A DNA stretch of 64,000 bases, taken from the NCBI GenBank assembly GCA_037892935.1, contig JAYXKI010000003.1, positions 186,001 through 250,000 on the forward strand. The letters are read 5' to 3'. Origin of the DNA: Phlebopus portentosus. Its lineage: Eukaryota; Basidiomycota; Agaricomycetes; Boletales; Boletinellaceae. The notes beneath the pieces were generated by a model. That model was given only the letters and a program-made list of their open reading frames with translations. It did not search any database and was not told the origin of the DNA. This document shows, one piece after another, positions 36,991 through 48,787 of the stretch (within the stretch, counting starts at the first letter, position 1; each line of letters begins with the position of its first letter). Both the position numbers and the translations under genes were made by a program.

Positions 36991-39018
36991 ATGTCCAAGC
37001 GACGCGTTTCGTACTATTACGATAGTAAGTCCTATCGTTCGCACTTACCTGGACATCTCTTCTCATCTCACCCGTGTCGCTTCGGTTCACAGATGATGTT
37101 GGTCTCTTCTCATACGGGCTCGGCCACCCGATGAAGCCGCATCGCATGCGCATGACGCACAATCTCGTCTCCGCATATGGTATGCTCGACAAGATGGACG
37201 TACTGCGACCGCGACGTGCTACGGCGAACAACATGACTGCTTTTCATACGGACGAGTATATTCATTTCTTGAGCAGGGTGGCGCCCGAGACGGCAGAGGA
37301 GTTGACTTTCCACGGGTCAAGGTGTACGTTCGTCATTTTCTCCCGTGATTTGATTGCAATCTGAACTGTATGATGCAGTCCTATAGGAGAAGACAACCCT
37401 GCGTTTGAGGGCGTGTTTGAGTTCTGCACCATCTCAGCAGGCGGGTCTATCGATGCAGCAAAACGCCTCGCCTCCGGCGCAACTGACATCGCGATCAACT
37501 GGGCCGGCGGGTTGCATCACGCCAAAAAACGCGAAGCCTCGGGATTCTGCTACGTCAACGACATCGTCTTGGCATCCTCGAGCTCTCACGCACCTTCCCT
37601 CGAGTGTTGTATATTGATATCGACTGCCACCACGGAGATGGTGTGGAAGAGGCCTTCTATACCACCGATCGCGTACTTACGTGCTCGTTCCATAAGTTTG
37701 GGGAGTATTTCCCCGGTACGGGGCATGTGGATGATCATGGAAGAGACAGAGGTCTTGGATATGCTGTGAACGTGCCTTTGCGGGACGGAATCACCGACGA
37801 GACGTTCAAGAGCGTCTTCGTTCCTGTGGTTCAGCGGATTCTGGAGTGGTATCAACCCTCTGCAGTTGTCCTGCAATGTGGTGCCGACTCACTCTCAGGA
37901 GATAAGTTGGGGTGCTTCAACCTCACCATGGAGGGCCACGCCAACTGCGTGCAGTACCTCCGCAAGTCCGGGTTGCCACTTATCCTTCTCGGTGGCGGAG
38001 GATACACGATCAAGAATGTTTGCAGAGCATGGACATACGAGACCGCGTGTGCTTTGAATATCGAGGATACGATTGACCGAAACTTGCCTTGGAGTGCCTA
38101 TTTTGAGTGGTTCGGACCTCGATATAGACTAGAAGTCGCTGAGAATAATATGGATGACCTGAATCCGAGAGATGGATATTTAGATAGCATAAAGTGGGTA
38201 ATTCTTTCTCCCTTCCTATTCGTTTCGGCCTCTGATCGCTCTCATTACTTGATCATGATTAGAGAACAAGTCTTCAAACAATTGTCGGTCCTACCTTTCG
38301 CGCCGTCGGTTCAGATGCAGGATGTGCCCAGTGAAAGCCTAGGCGAGCACCTCGGCCTTCCGCCTATGATCCTTCAGGCAAATCGAGACCAAGAATCGGA
38401 GGAAATGGACAGGAAACTTGGCAGTAAGTATTTGTCGTACCCCATCGAGTAATGAGTGTTGACTATGCCAAAATTTAAGACGAATTCCGCCGCGTATTTA
38501 ACATTCACCGACCCGATTCCTCCTCAAGCGACGACGACGGCCCCGTTTCGCCGTCATCCTCCCCTATTGACTCCGACACAGAAGAAACCGATACTTCCAG
38601 AAGAAAATGTCTATATCCTCATAGATACGCCAAGCGCATGAGTTTACTGGGTCCATCGAAAGCGAGACGCGCGATGGAGGATGATGAAGACGACCTTATG
38701 GACATGGACATCAACTCAAGCATTCGCGAAGGAGCAAAGCGCAGAGTACATTCTCGCGCGCGAGTGGAGCCGAGGAGGTTCTTCCACAGTGCAGCAGTGT
38801 GGGACCCAGCGCTAAAAACCGTTGTAATTCGGGATGGCGTATTCAGAAAGATGTCAGAAACAAATGGCCACTCGGCTCTGCATTCACACTTGAATGGACA
38901 TGCTCGTGATCATGGGCCAGACGTACATGTACGCGGTGATAGAGACGATATGGTTATTGACGGTGAGGAGGGATGGACAGGAAGAGATGGTGATGTCTCG
39001 TTATCCATCGAGTCGTAG
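36991..39018 (+). CDS. RPD3: Class I histone deacetylase, Rpd3-type (one-base frame break)
   Basis: Zinc-dependent lysine deacetylase of co-repressor complexes. The start [11 protein letters not shown] splices to [20 protein letters not shown]. Conserved blocks follow: [34 protein letters not shown] with the catalytic His pair, [20 protein letters not shown] with zinc-binding Asp/His, [33 protein letters not shown] with the other zinc ligand, and LLGGGGYT with the catalytic Tyr. The single F in EYFPGTG favours RPD3/HDAC1 over HOS2/HDAC3. A further exon adds about 190 residues of acidic, Ser-rich tail. Between FCYVNDIVL and [18 protein letters not shown] the frame changes at 37571-37572, where GG is found and GGG is needed; no intron fits. 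Confidence 0.9.
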
Positions 39019-39453
39019 TTGCGCGGGGTTCCCGATACAAGCTCTTTCGCCTATTGCCTCTTGCTCTTGTGTTCAGCTTTCATGCAACATTCGCTATTCG
39101 CTATCCAACTTGCTTTGCTCTTCGAAATTGTACGTAATGTTAATCATCTTCCTCACCCCTTCCTAGGACCTCTTCTTCCTCCGATGAATATCTTGATTTG
39201 ATAATTTTGGTCATCAAGGGTACTACAATACTATATTTGTATATACAGTACATGAGCCAATGAATATCAAAGATTGGGAAATAGATTATTTTTGATGAAC
39301 GAGCCACGTGGACTATAAACGCGTTCGCGCAGAGTCGCAGACGCGTCTTCAAGTTGGCCCTTCTTCCGTGCGCTGCAACACAGCAGAAAGGACGAAAGAA
39401 ATACAACATAACTTAAAAACGTTTCTTAAAATCCTGCGGTAATCCAAAATATC
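39019..39453. other. spacer between RPD3 and SKI8
   Basis: About 435 bp between two genes in the same orientation; it must hold the RPD3 3' end and the SKI8 promoter. AT-rich, no coding feature seen. Confidence 0.4.
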
Positions 39454-40805
39454 ATGGTGGGTCTGCGGCATCTTACTAGTCATGCAATCATGTATCAATG
39501 TGCATTTATTTCCAGAGCTTGCAATTTTTGCACTCTCATGATGCCCAAGAAAGTGCGTTCTCCTTCTACTACCGCTTCCATCAATATCCTGACACTACTT
39601 TCATTCAACAGAGCATTCTGATGCGATTTGGGGCATCCACTGGACACCCACAGACCGAGTCCTCTCCATCTCAGCAGACGGAACCCTCAAGCAATACTCA
39701 TCTTCCTCCTCATCCACATCAGCAGAAACGATTTACACGCGCCCTACCCCAAGTCCACATCCCGTTGGTATCGTTTCTTTGAGTGTAAATGAACAAGGAA
39801 CGAAAGCGCTGTATAATTCTCTGGAGGGCAGAACTGTACTTCTGGATGTTGAGAGTGGGGACACCATCGGTGTGCATGAGAGTTATGCGAAGGGGGGTGG
39901 AAGTGGGGAGCAGAACGAACCAGGTATGTTTTTGTCGCATATGCCTCGTGTAACAAACGCACTGATTCTGAATATGCTTGCTTACCTACGATATCAACGC
40001 ATTCGTCCAGCATGGAGTGTTTCTCTTCATCCAGCGGAGCAGACTTTCGCAGCAACTGGCGGGACAGGAAACGTCAGCATCCACTCGGCTTCGCCGTCTA
40101 ATTTTGGCGAAAGAATTACGAAACTCGAAAGCGGGCGGTCGAAAATGGGGATGTGCATTAAACATGTGCGTATGTCGGCCCAATCCTCCTTTCTTGGGCT
40201 ATTAAATAAACGCTAGCAATTTAACTCGTATTTACTCTGACCGTCCTGTTACAGAGCCCAGACGGCACACGCATCGCCCTCTCCCTCGAAACAGGCCAGA
40301 TCTACATCTTCGACCTCGCTTCTTCACAGCTCCTCCAGACATACACCGCCCACGCAATGACAGTCCGTGCGCTCTCCTGGTCCTCTGACTCCTCGCTTTT
40401 ATTATCCGCTTCAGACGACAGGCGTCTTACGCTCTTTGATGTGCGTGAAAAGGGTAAAGGCGGTGGGGGAGGTGCTGTTGCGGCTCTCGTCGGGCATGGC
40501 TCCTGGGTGCTGAGTACGGCGTTCTCGCCTGATGGGCGGCTCGCACTCTCTGGGTGTGTATATCTTCCTTGCAAGTTTTAATTTCTAACTCTCACATACA
40601 TTTTCTTTCTTTCTTTAGGTCGGCAGACAAGGCAATAAAAGTTTGGGATATAAGCACACGAGCCGCCGTGTCCACCATGCAAGACACGGGCGAAGTATGG
40701 GCCGTTTCATGGCGCCCACACATCTCTCCTGGTTCCGCAGGCGCATTCGTCTCTGGTGGAGAAGATGGTGTTGTTAAATGGTGGCGGAGCGCTGGGGCAA
40801 GTTAA
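39454..40805 (+). CDS. SKI8: Ski8/WDR61, WD40 subunit of the Ski complex
   Basis: Ski8 is a seven-bladed WD40 protein of the cytoplasmic Ski complex (3'-5' mRNA decay with the exosome); it also acts in meiotic recombination in fungi. The start codon (39454-39456) stands alone before an intron, then SLQFLHSHDAQEK splices to HSDAIWGIHWTPTDRVLSIS. WD blades follow: EQTFAATGGTGNVSIHS, SPDGTRIALSLETGQIYIFD, SSDSSLLLSASDDRRLTLFD, SPDGRLALSGSADKAIKVWD, and the last blade FVSGGEDGVVKWWRSAGAS before the stop. A Gly-rich insertion (KGKGGGGGA) sits in one blade. The order of blades and the N-terminus fit Ski8 better than other WD40 proteins. Confidence 0.85.
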
Positions 40806-41091
40806 TACTCTATAAATTCCTTTGCATTCGTTGCTTACTCAGTACTTGCAACGCGACGAGAAAACCTACAGCACTCCTAAAATAGAATAGAACGCACGAG
40901 GTGTACTGGAGAATGAGCAGGAGAAAGAGTGCGTTTCCAGTCAAGATGTATGATTGCATGAATGGTGTAATAGTAATACAGATGCGCGGTACATACATGA
41001 ATGTAGAGCAACCCAGAGAACAGGAAGCAAGAATGAGAGGAGAAACGTGCAGCGATTATTCATGAGGGCAGAATCTACATCTTATCTGTCT

Positions 41092-44000
41092 TCAAGTCCG
41101 TTCGCCCTCATCCCGCTTATGACAAACCGGACACCCTTGGTCAATCCGTCCGCGTATCATAGCAGCTCTACAACGCACACACCAACCACTAAGTTAGCAT
41201 AATTCATACCATCAAGACGAAGCTGTAGAACCCACAGAGTGATCTTTCCACCGACGTCCTGCTTGCCTCCTGATAGCATGTTTGACAGCACGGGATCTTG
41301 GAGTCTCGAAAGGCGTTCACCACCTTTCACGCACGTCAAATGCACCACATGCCGACAAAGGAACAACACTGTCGCCGTAGAGGATGTGGAAGTGGACACA
41401 GAGCTTTGATCAAAAGGCCGGGAGCAGAATTGGCATTTTGAGCCAACTGAAGGACAAAATATGTCAGTTTGTGTGTTCGCTCTTGGTACAGCGATAGCCT
41501 TTGTCATGATACTTACTGGTCCCAAAGAAACCTTTCGTCTGATCCTTGTTCAACTTCCTGGCTAACACCGAGCAATCTCCATCCAGAATAGTCTGGCATC
41601 CCTCAAGCAACGAAATCTGGAGGTTGAAAGCTTGCAGGATTTTGATGAGCGCTTCTTTGAGCCCAGGTATCTCTAGTCCATTCTTGATCCGCCGAATGAG
41701 TCGAATTGGGTCGATCTCTGCGCCGACATTCTCTAGCAATCCTCGGATGAATGCTGATGGTAGTACTTCGTGAGTGATATACGTAAATTCATAGAGGTGG
41801 AGACTAACCTGGTCGAGTCTCTGAATATCGGAGCAGGTCTTCCCATAGATCATCATCGTTTTGCTCCTTCGCGAAATCGATTGCCTTTGCGCTAATTAGC
41901 TAGCCGTACTACAGCAGAGTTTAGAGAGCACCGAAGACTTACTCGATTAACATCACCAAGCCGTTCGATAATCAAAGTAAGAGCCTGTCTATTATTTCCC
42001 ATCCTACCGAGTAGGAACACCATCTCTGGAACGTAGTCGAGCTCTTTGCATACTAGGTACGCCTGCCACGCAATATCACAATGTCAAATCTCATCGTATA
42101 CGATACTGACAGGGCTTACCTTCTCAAGGCTATAATAATTGCTGGCACGTAGGAAATCAATCAGACGGTTCGGCGCGAACTCAGCCTGGAGCTGAACATG
42201 GTCATCCGCATAGTCTGCGGCTAAATGAGGGTCCTTTGCTAACAACGCGCTAAGGTACAGGTAGAGGAAGTATGGTCGGCTCTGTAATTGTTGTACAACG
42301 CGTGGGACCTACATGCAGCATCAACAAGCTTGACTCTATGACGATTTAAAGGAAAGAGACTAATGAGACTGTACTGACAGGAATGGAGAATGTATGGTCC
42401 ACGAGAAGTGCAATAGCAGGACTTCGGCCATCCTCATCTAATCCTTCATCTTCACCAGCTTCTTGTCTTCTCTTAACAAGCTCCTGGTCAAACTCGACGA
42501 GAAGAAGAGCCTGGTCCTGTACGTCCGTGAAGAGATTATGCTCACGTATAAGATCGAAGACGTTCGGCCGTCGGAGTCGGAGGACGTAAGGAAGCGCTTT
42601 GCCCGGTTGACGATTGGATAGGAACCTGTTCACGAAGCCAATATATTTAGAGCTTCTTTGTTATTTGCATTACAGCAGGGCGAAAGTTTACTGACATCTC
42701 GGCGAGGCATTCCATCAGAATTTGAGCCTCTCCGCTGGAAGCGCTTGCACGTTTCAACTCCGACTGAACAGCAACAGTCACAGCACCAACATCATAGATC
42801 GAGTTCGGCCACTCTTTGACGGTCCTTAAAAGTGCCTGAGATCCGATTAGATGACTAAAAGAGAGCGTCAAAGGTACAAGGATAACCACTCACTTCTCGA
42901 TCATGCGCAAGGAAGTGAGCAAGAATCATTTCATAGACTAACCGTGAGAGACGAGGTGCTTCGGTAGGTACATATGGAATTATGGCCTATAAGACGCCGA
43001 ATGCGTGAGAGTCCATATTTATTTTCTCCCAACAAGAACCCACCTGAAGTTGGTTCTTTTGTGCATATAGGAAAATCCAGTCCTCCCACCGTCTTGCATC
43101 GAGCGAAAGGACCTTTGGACACAATCGGGCGGCTTTCTCGTAGTCACCTACCGATACTTTCGTAAGTAAAATTCACCAAAGACAAAGGCAAAGAAAATAG
43201 CCTTTGCCTTACCTTCATTTACAAGATGCTCAACGTACTTCTGTCCAATTTCAGCGGCATCGAGACCCTCTCCAGGCATCTGCTCAATTTGCTCTAAAGC
43301 CTCTTCATATCGCTTTCTCTCGACGAGCCACGCGGCATGATCCCGTCGGTCTCGTGGCCGAACAAGCACGATATTTCTAGGATTCAACACAACGTACCGT
43401 CGTCCCGCACCAGCTCCGGTACCTTCTTCAGGCACCTCTGCAAGCACATAATCATTGCATCCACATGTCTGATATCCAGACATACTGAGTACATCCGAGG
43501 ATAGTTCTTCTCCTTTTCGTGAGACTATTCTTAGTTCAGGCGGCGGAGCGGGTTTGCGAGCTTTGACTCTTTCGTCGACCGGGGCTTCATCTTTAAAAGA
43601 CGTATCTGGAGGGGTATATGTGAGAACCAGGAACGCGGATGGTGCTGACGGTGCAGTCGTAAGCACTGGATCTGCCGGATGTGGGACAATACCCGCTAGC
43701 ATGTCATCAATAGCGAAAATCGCCGTAATCTCCGTCATAAGCGGTGGTAAGGTCTTTATTCTCCCTGAGTCACCCGGAGCTGGGGAGCTTGATGTAGAGC
43801 CTCGGGAACGCGTACGTATACGAGCAACTTTGATTATATCGGCCCAGGCGATAAGAAGGGTCGTGTCATCTTGCCAATGCAGAGTACATTTGAACAGGTC
43901 CGCACGAGGGCTGTCCGCTGGACGGTCGATGTAAGTTATTCGTGATTGCGAGGCAGTGTCATATATTTTGACTCCCTAGGAGATGAACAAAGTAAGGGAC

Positions 44001-44969
44001 GGAAATAGAATGAATCGAGTGAGATTACCGTATCATTGGCCCATGCGATTAAAGTCCCTCGCCATCTAGCGGTCCAGATTGGACCTTCGCCAGCATGGAT
44101 AGTGGTTTCCTTATGGCCTAGCCATCCCTTCTCATGAAGAATCAGATTACCTGCCATACCGCCACAAACAAATGCTCGAGTACTTCGACGCGAGAAGTTT
44201 GGTTCGAGAGCCACAGTACGCATTGGGCGTTTCTTGTCAAATGAATATACTTCAGGCGCCGTTAAAGAATGAATAACAACTTGTCCTAGATAACCCTTGT
44301 CAGAGAGGTAAATATTGCAAGAAAAAAGGGATATATGATAATTACCGTCTATTGACGCAGTCGCGACAAACTCTCCAGCCGTATCGAAGCACATGTCAAT
44401 AATGGAAGCGGTATGAGGACGATAGGACTTGACGCGTTCTCCAGAATAGTCTAGCACATGCACAATACCATTGTGTGTTCCCATTGCCTAGAAAGTGGTA
44501 AAATTAATAAAGAAATACAATTCTCTGACGAAGGATAACTTACCAAGTATTTTGGAGATACAGCCAATGCTGAAGCTGAATCCTTCTGAAGCAAGGTTTC
44601 CGTCGCCCCTCCAAGTAGCTCATACTTTAGTGCTGGTTCATAATCTTCGTCCTCTTCGCCCTCCTCATCTTCAGATTCATCCTCTCTAGACTCGCTTTCA
44701 AGGTCACTCTCAGCATGGTCACCATAACCTTCATATTCTCCGTCGTGTTCCGATTCGTTGTCCTGAGTTCGAGAACCAAGAGTCACATCGGTACCATCGT
44801 GCTCTCCATTCACTTCCGAAATAGCGTCTGGCAGCTCCGAGAGCACGTTCAGCTTGTCATGCTCGCCCAGTTCAGCATGCGTACTCTCCACACCATCTTC
44901 CTCGGCAGATTTGTCGTCAACATGTCCGTTCAAGACTGTAACAGGCTCATCGACTTCACCATGCTCCAT
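41092..44969 (-). CDS. VPS41: Vps41, HOPS complex subunit
   Basis: Vps41 is the HOPS subunit that tethers membranes for vacuole and AP-3 vesicle fusion. A long acidic N-terminus (MEHGEVDEPV, then EDEEGEEDEDYEPALKYELL) leads to a WD40 propeller (AMGTHNGIVHVLDYSGERVK, DTAGEFVATASIDG, WTARWRGTLIAWANDT). The clathrin-heavy-chain-repeat region follows (VDHTFSIP, LYLYLSALLAKDPHLAADY, VPEMVFLLGRMGNNRQALTL, DDDLWEDLLRYSETRP, AFIRGLLENVGAEIDPIRLI). A C-terminal RING-H2-like domain has KCQFCSRPFD, LFLCRHVVHLTC, and, after a 47-nt intron with branch CTAAC, GWCVRCRAAMIRG and DQGCPVCHKRDE. About 12 introns. It is head-to-head with bL34m. Confidence 0.9.
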
Positions 44970-45180
44970 CGGATTGAAGCACGGGTCCTAAGCCTGCAAA
45001 TATGGAGCTAGAAGCTAAAATAAAGGTCAAAGACGTACGTAATTTGACTTGGGTCACGCATCGAGTGCGCGACTCAGCGCGTCTATTTGGCTCTGTTTGC
45101 AGCGGAAGTCTTAACGTCACGTGCGCTTCAGTCGACTTTTCAATTGAATTTCTGGACTCACAACCAGCCTACACTCGACG
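44970..45180. promoter_or_regulatory. shared promoter of VPS41 (-) and bL34m (+)
   Basis: Only about 210 bp separate the two start codons, so both genes must be controlled from here. No TATA box is evident. Confidence 0.4.
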
Positions 45181-45569
45181 ATGCCGCGCCTACTTCGTTC
45201 ACTTGCGACGGCATTCGCTGAGATACGTGTCCGCGGAGCACTATCTAAAAATGCGCAGCTACAGAAGCTTGCGACATCATCATTGTCCTTAAACTCAAGG
45301 TCATCCCTAAACGCACACCTGCGCCCAACCTTCATCGCGCATCCTCTACATGCACGACTACCTACTACTTCGCTGCTTTCTCAGGTATACGCACAGACGT
45401 CTTATCCTTTGCTCCTGCAAGCGCGGGAGTGAAGCGTGGGACAGAATACCAGCCATCGCAACGAAAACGAAAGAACAAGCATGGTTTCCTTGCGCGTAAA
45501 CGGTCCGTCGGAGGTAGAAAAATTCTAGTACGAAGGCGCGCGAAAGGGAGGAAATATCTTAGTCATTGA
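45181..45569 (+). CDS. Mitochondrial ribosomal protein bL34m (one-base frame break)
   Basis: The N-terminal half ([19 protein letters not shown] and onward) is basic, Ser/Leu-rich and low in acidic residues, as expected for a mitochondrial targeting sequence. The C-terminal half is a clear bL34 domain: [20 protein letters not shown], then [19 protein letters not shown] and the end YLSH, matching the bacterial pattern (T-QPS, HGFRAR, GR-VLARRRAKGR). The two halves are in different frames. Adding one G to the run at 45425-45427 joins them as [17 protein letters not shown] with no intron needed. bL34m is a large-subunit protein of the mitoribosome and is normally essential for respiration. Confidence 0.8.
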
Positions 45570-46072
45570 GAAGATGGAAACGGATTCAAACTTGACGGGA
45601 TAGAGGTATGTTGTTTGACTTCATTATGCATCCCAGTTGCTCTGGAGCTGATCTTAGTGAGCAGACGGAACAAAGCTTGACCGCTTACCCCAATTTTTTG
45701 TTTGCCATACGGTCGGCAACATACAGAGCAATGACAATAATCATGTTTTCATGCTTCTTCTATTTACTTGGTTGTCTATACGGAAAACCGACCTCATAAC
45801 GATGCTACACATCGCTATTCGCGTCGAACAGTGGTATAAGTTTACATTGCTCCCGGATACTAGTGCATGTGTTATGTCAGATATCGAAATCCATCTGGCC
45901 AGAAATCAGTCCGGAACGAAATTCCTCGCCATCCCATAAAGGGCATGAGTCGAGAGGCGGTAGTCGATAGCGCATCTGGGCTTTCTTCTGAAGCTGGCCG
46001 GTTGTTGCACTATCATTTCATCTTGATTGTTAAAGCCAGAAGCCTCCAACCGCGATCTCTTGTGAAAGCGGA
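45570..46072. other. convergent spacer
   Basis: About 500 bp between the 3' ends of bL34m (+) and CDK8 (-). Short frames only; no features recognised. Confidence 0.45.
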
Positions 46073-47732
46073 TTAACCAAGCCTAGCCTTCTTCCTCGTA
46101 TTCCTCGCAACGATATCATTTCCTTCTGTCCCCGAATTGACATTCATCTGAATCCGTGCCATATTAACACCTCCGTATCCAGTGCCAGTGGTATATGATC
46201 CGGAACCGGCAGCGGGAGCGGGAGCACCGGGTCCAAAACCACCGCTCGCAAAGCTTGGTACGCCACTTGGAGGGCGAGCAGAACTTGCCGGTGCTGGAGG
46301 AGGCGCTCGGGCTGCGGCTGCGGCTGCATTTGTCGGAAGCATCGCAGATGACGCCTCGTCATGCGTTATGCGGCGGTGCGGGGGCAGTTGAGTTGTGCTT
46401 AAAGTTAAGAAAGCACTGGGTATTTAAAATGAATAAAATACGGTTCAATGAGAAGTTTCAGACGTACTTTCGCGTTGGTATAGGCTCCTCTTGGAACCAT
46501 TTGTGTTCCAGTGCTTCACGTGCTGTCAAACGCTTTTCTGGATCGTAAGCGAAAAGACGTCGAAGAAGATCATATCCATCTTTTGATCGGCTTCGAGTTT
46601 GGCACCAGTCGTATAACCTATCCTTGAATCTACTCGAATCAGCGTCGGAAGTCGTTAGTTGTTTAAATCGTACTCACTTATCAAGTCGCTTCATGTTCTG
46701 GTACTCAGGCATGTACCTGAGTGCAGGCCATTCTGACACTGCAAGCAAAAATGTAAGGATGGAGGTTCTCGAGTCAAAGTACAGCTCACCATCAGGAGTC
46801 CCTCGAACTTCAAATATCCTAAGGAGTTGATCTCGTTGGAAAGGGACATTCTTCTTCGAGTCCATCTTTGCCTCTTCGCCTTTGAAAATGGGCCTGAGGC
46901 TCGCTAATTCAGCCAAAACGCAACCGACGGCCCAGATATCGATGGCTTTCGTATAGTGTTTTGCGCCAAGCAGCAACTCTGGAGCGCGATACCAGATCGT
47001 CACGACGACTTTGTCACCTGCAATAAGAGCCTGGAGTGGTTCGTAGACTAGCCGCGCCAGACCCAGATCGCCAATCTTGACGACCCCTTTGGAGGTTATC
47101 AGAATATTCGCTGGCTTCAGGTCCCGATGTAAGATATGGCAGGAGTGGAGGTAGAGGACACCGTTGAGAAGTTGATAAGTGAGGGACTTGAGCACAGGCT
47201 CCGAGATTTGGGTACGCAAGTGCTGAGAATGATGGTGAATAACTTGCTAAAATATGCGACAAGTCGAGTCAGCAAATAATACGAACTAATCAGAATTGTA
47301 CTGACCAAAAAGTCATGTTCCGCGTACTCGAAAATCATGTAGATAGACTTGTCTTCCAATATAACTTCCTTCAGTGCTGCGATATTCTCGTGATCGATTT
47401 CGCGATTTAGCTAGGAGTCAATGAAAAGAATCAGGATGATAAAGGCGTCGTATAACTAAAGAACGAACCGCGATCTCTCGAATAGCACTCTGGCTAATCC
47501 CAGTATAAGTAGCATTCTCTCCTTCCTTATCCGGTTTAAACTTCTTTGCGGCATAGATACGATTGGCGTCTTCTCCTTCCTTTGCCTGGACCTTGTAAAC
47601 GCGACCATACGTTCCAGAGGATATAAATCCGAGGAAAGTGTATTTAGACTGTACGGATTTACGAGCACCATCCCGCTTCGCACGAAAAGAACGCATAGGA
47701 TCGTTTTGAAATGTACTCGACCAATCGTCCAT
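46073..47732 (-). CDS. SSN3: CDK8/Ssn3 kinase of the Mediator kinase module
   Basis: Cyclin-C-dependent kinase that represses or tunes RNA polymerase II transcription through Mediator. Start [20 protein letters not shown]; glycine loop [18 protein letters not shown]-equivalent Lys in [12 protein letters not shown]; alphaC helix SQSAIREIA (CDK8 type, not PSTAIRE); catalytic loop [13 protein letters not shown] in place of DFG (GDLGLARL), a CDK8-like variation; activation segment [13 protein letters not shown]; and [20 protein letters not shown], the CDK8 insertion. The kinase domain ends [17 protein letters not shown]. The C-terminal tail is rich in Ala/Pro/Gly and ends NTRKKARLG. Several introns of normal size. 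It is head-to-head with uL13m about 200 bp away. Confidence 0.92.
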
Positions 47733-47934
47733 TCCGGTTATCGTCGAGTGAAATAATTATTGTCGTTGAGTGACAAGCCATGAAGGCTCATCATTAATTG
47801 TGAAGACCAGGCTGATGCGTGACGTTATACATGTTACGAGAAGTCGAGCACAGAACTCAGTGAGGAGCACGTGATTTGCACTGGGAATGAGCAGAAAAAA
47901 AGGCTTTGAGCTGCGACGGCGAACGACGGCCAGT
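47733..47934. promoter_or_regulatory. shared promoter of CDK8 (-) and uL13m (+)
   Basis: 202 bp separate the start codons of two divergent housekeeping genes. No TATA box is evident; a CACGTG-type E-box (GAGCACGTGATT) lies near 47867. Confidence 0.4.
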
Positions 47935-48641
47935 ATGTCTCAAGCTATCGGTAATGTAAGTCTGTGAAACATCGATCTACTATGTTGTTTGACTGAACAC
48001 AATTTTCATATAGACTGTGCTAGCCTATGCTAAAGTTTGGCACCATGTCGACGCCTCGGGTCGAACTTTGGGCAAGCTTGCTGATCGAATAGCAATTGTG
48101 CTCATGGGTAAACACAAGCCGATGTATGATCCAGGAGGTATGTTTACATACTCTTTCATTTGTTTTTATCAATTTGATGATCCATTCCTTTCGGCTCGCC
48201 CGACTAAATAGTGGACTGCGGTGATTATGTCGTAGTGACAAATGCTCGCAAGATTCGAGTATCGGGAAACAAAGAGCAACAAAAGGTTTATTACAGTCAT
48301 ACGATGTACCCAGGCGGGTTGAAGGAAAGAAAGTTCAAAGACCTTATCGTAAGAAAACCCGATGACGTGAGTAGCAGATTACAACCCCCCCCCCTCGCAC
48401 TCTACTCATTATGATCACTATTTCTCACTAACTTCCATGCGGGCGCATGCATTCTCCTTCCTTCCTGAAGATTATCCGCGAGGCCGTCTCTGGCATGCTT
48501 CCCAAAAATAAGTTGCGTGACCGCCGGCTGGAACGCCTTCGAATATTCGCGGACGATGATATGGGTCCATTCAAGCACAACATCTTGAAGAGATGGGAAG
48601 ATGGGACGCTTCCAAGCGATTCTGTAGGACGAAGTTCATAG
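47935..48641 (+). CDS. Mitochondrial ribosomal protein uL13m
   Basis: Four coding exons, about 165 residues. MSQAIGN splices to [20 protein letters not shown] and [20 protein letters not shown], then [38 protein letters not shown], and [20 protein letters not shown] followed by [16 protein letters not shown]. These are the conserved uL13 blocks (W---DA-G--LG-LA, GD-VVV-NA, Y--HT-YPGG, AV-GMLPKN-L) and the length suits the mitochondrial form rather than the cytosolic one. It is a large-subunit mitoribosomal protein, the equivalent of yeast Mrpl23. Confidence 0.92.
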
Positions 48642-48787
48642 TGGCATCTGGTGGTTTCTCTTCAAGGCCTCTTATTCCCAACAGATCCCCCGTTGGAGCC
48701 TCTGCGCAGACTTCATGTACAATTACTTATTCGTGCCATTGGTAATTCAATCCGTTGTTTATCCGTAGAATTTGTCCCCCGCCAGAG

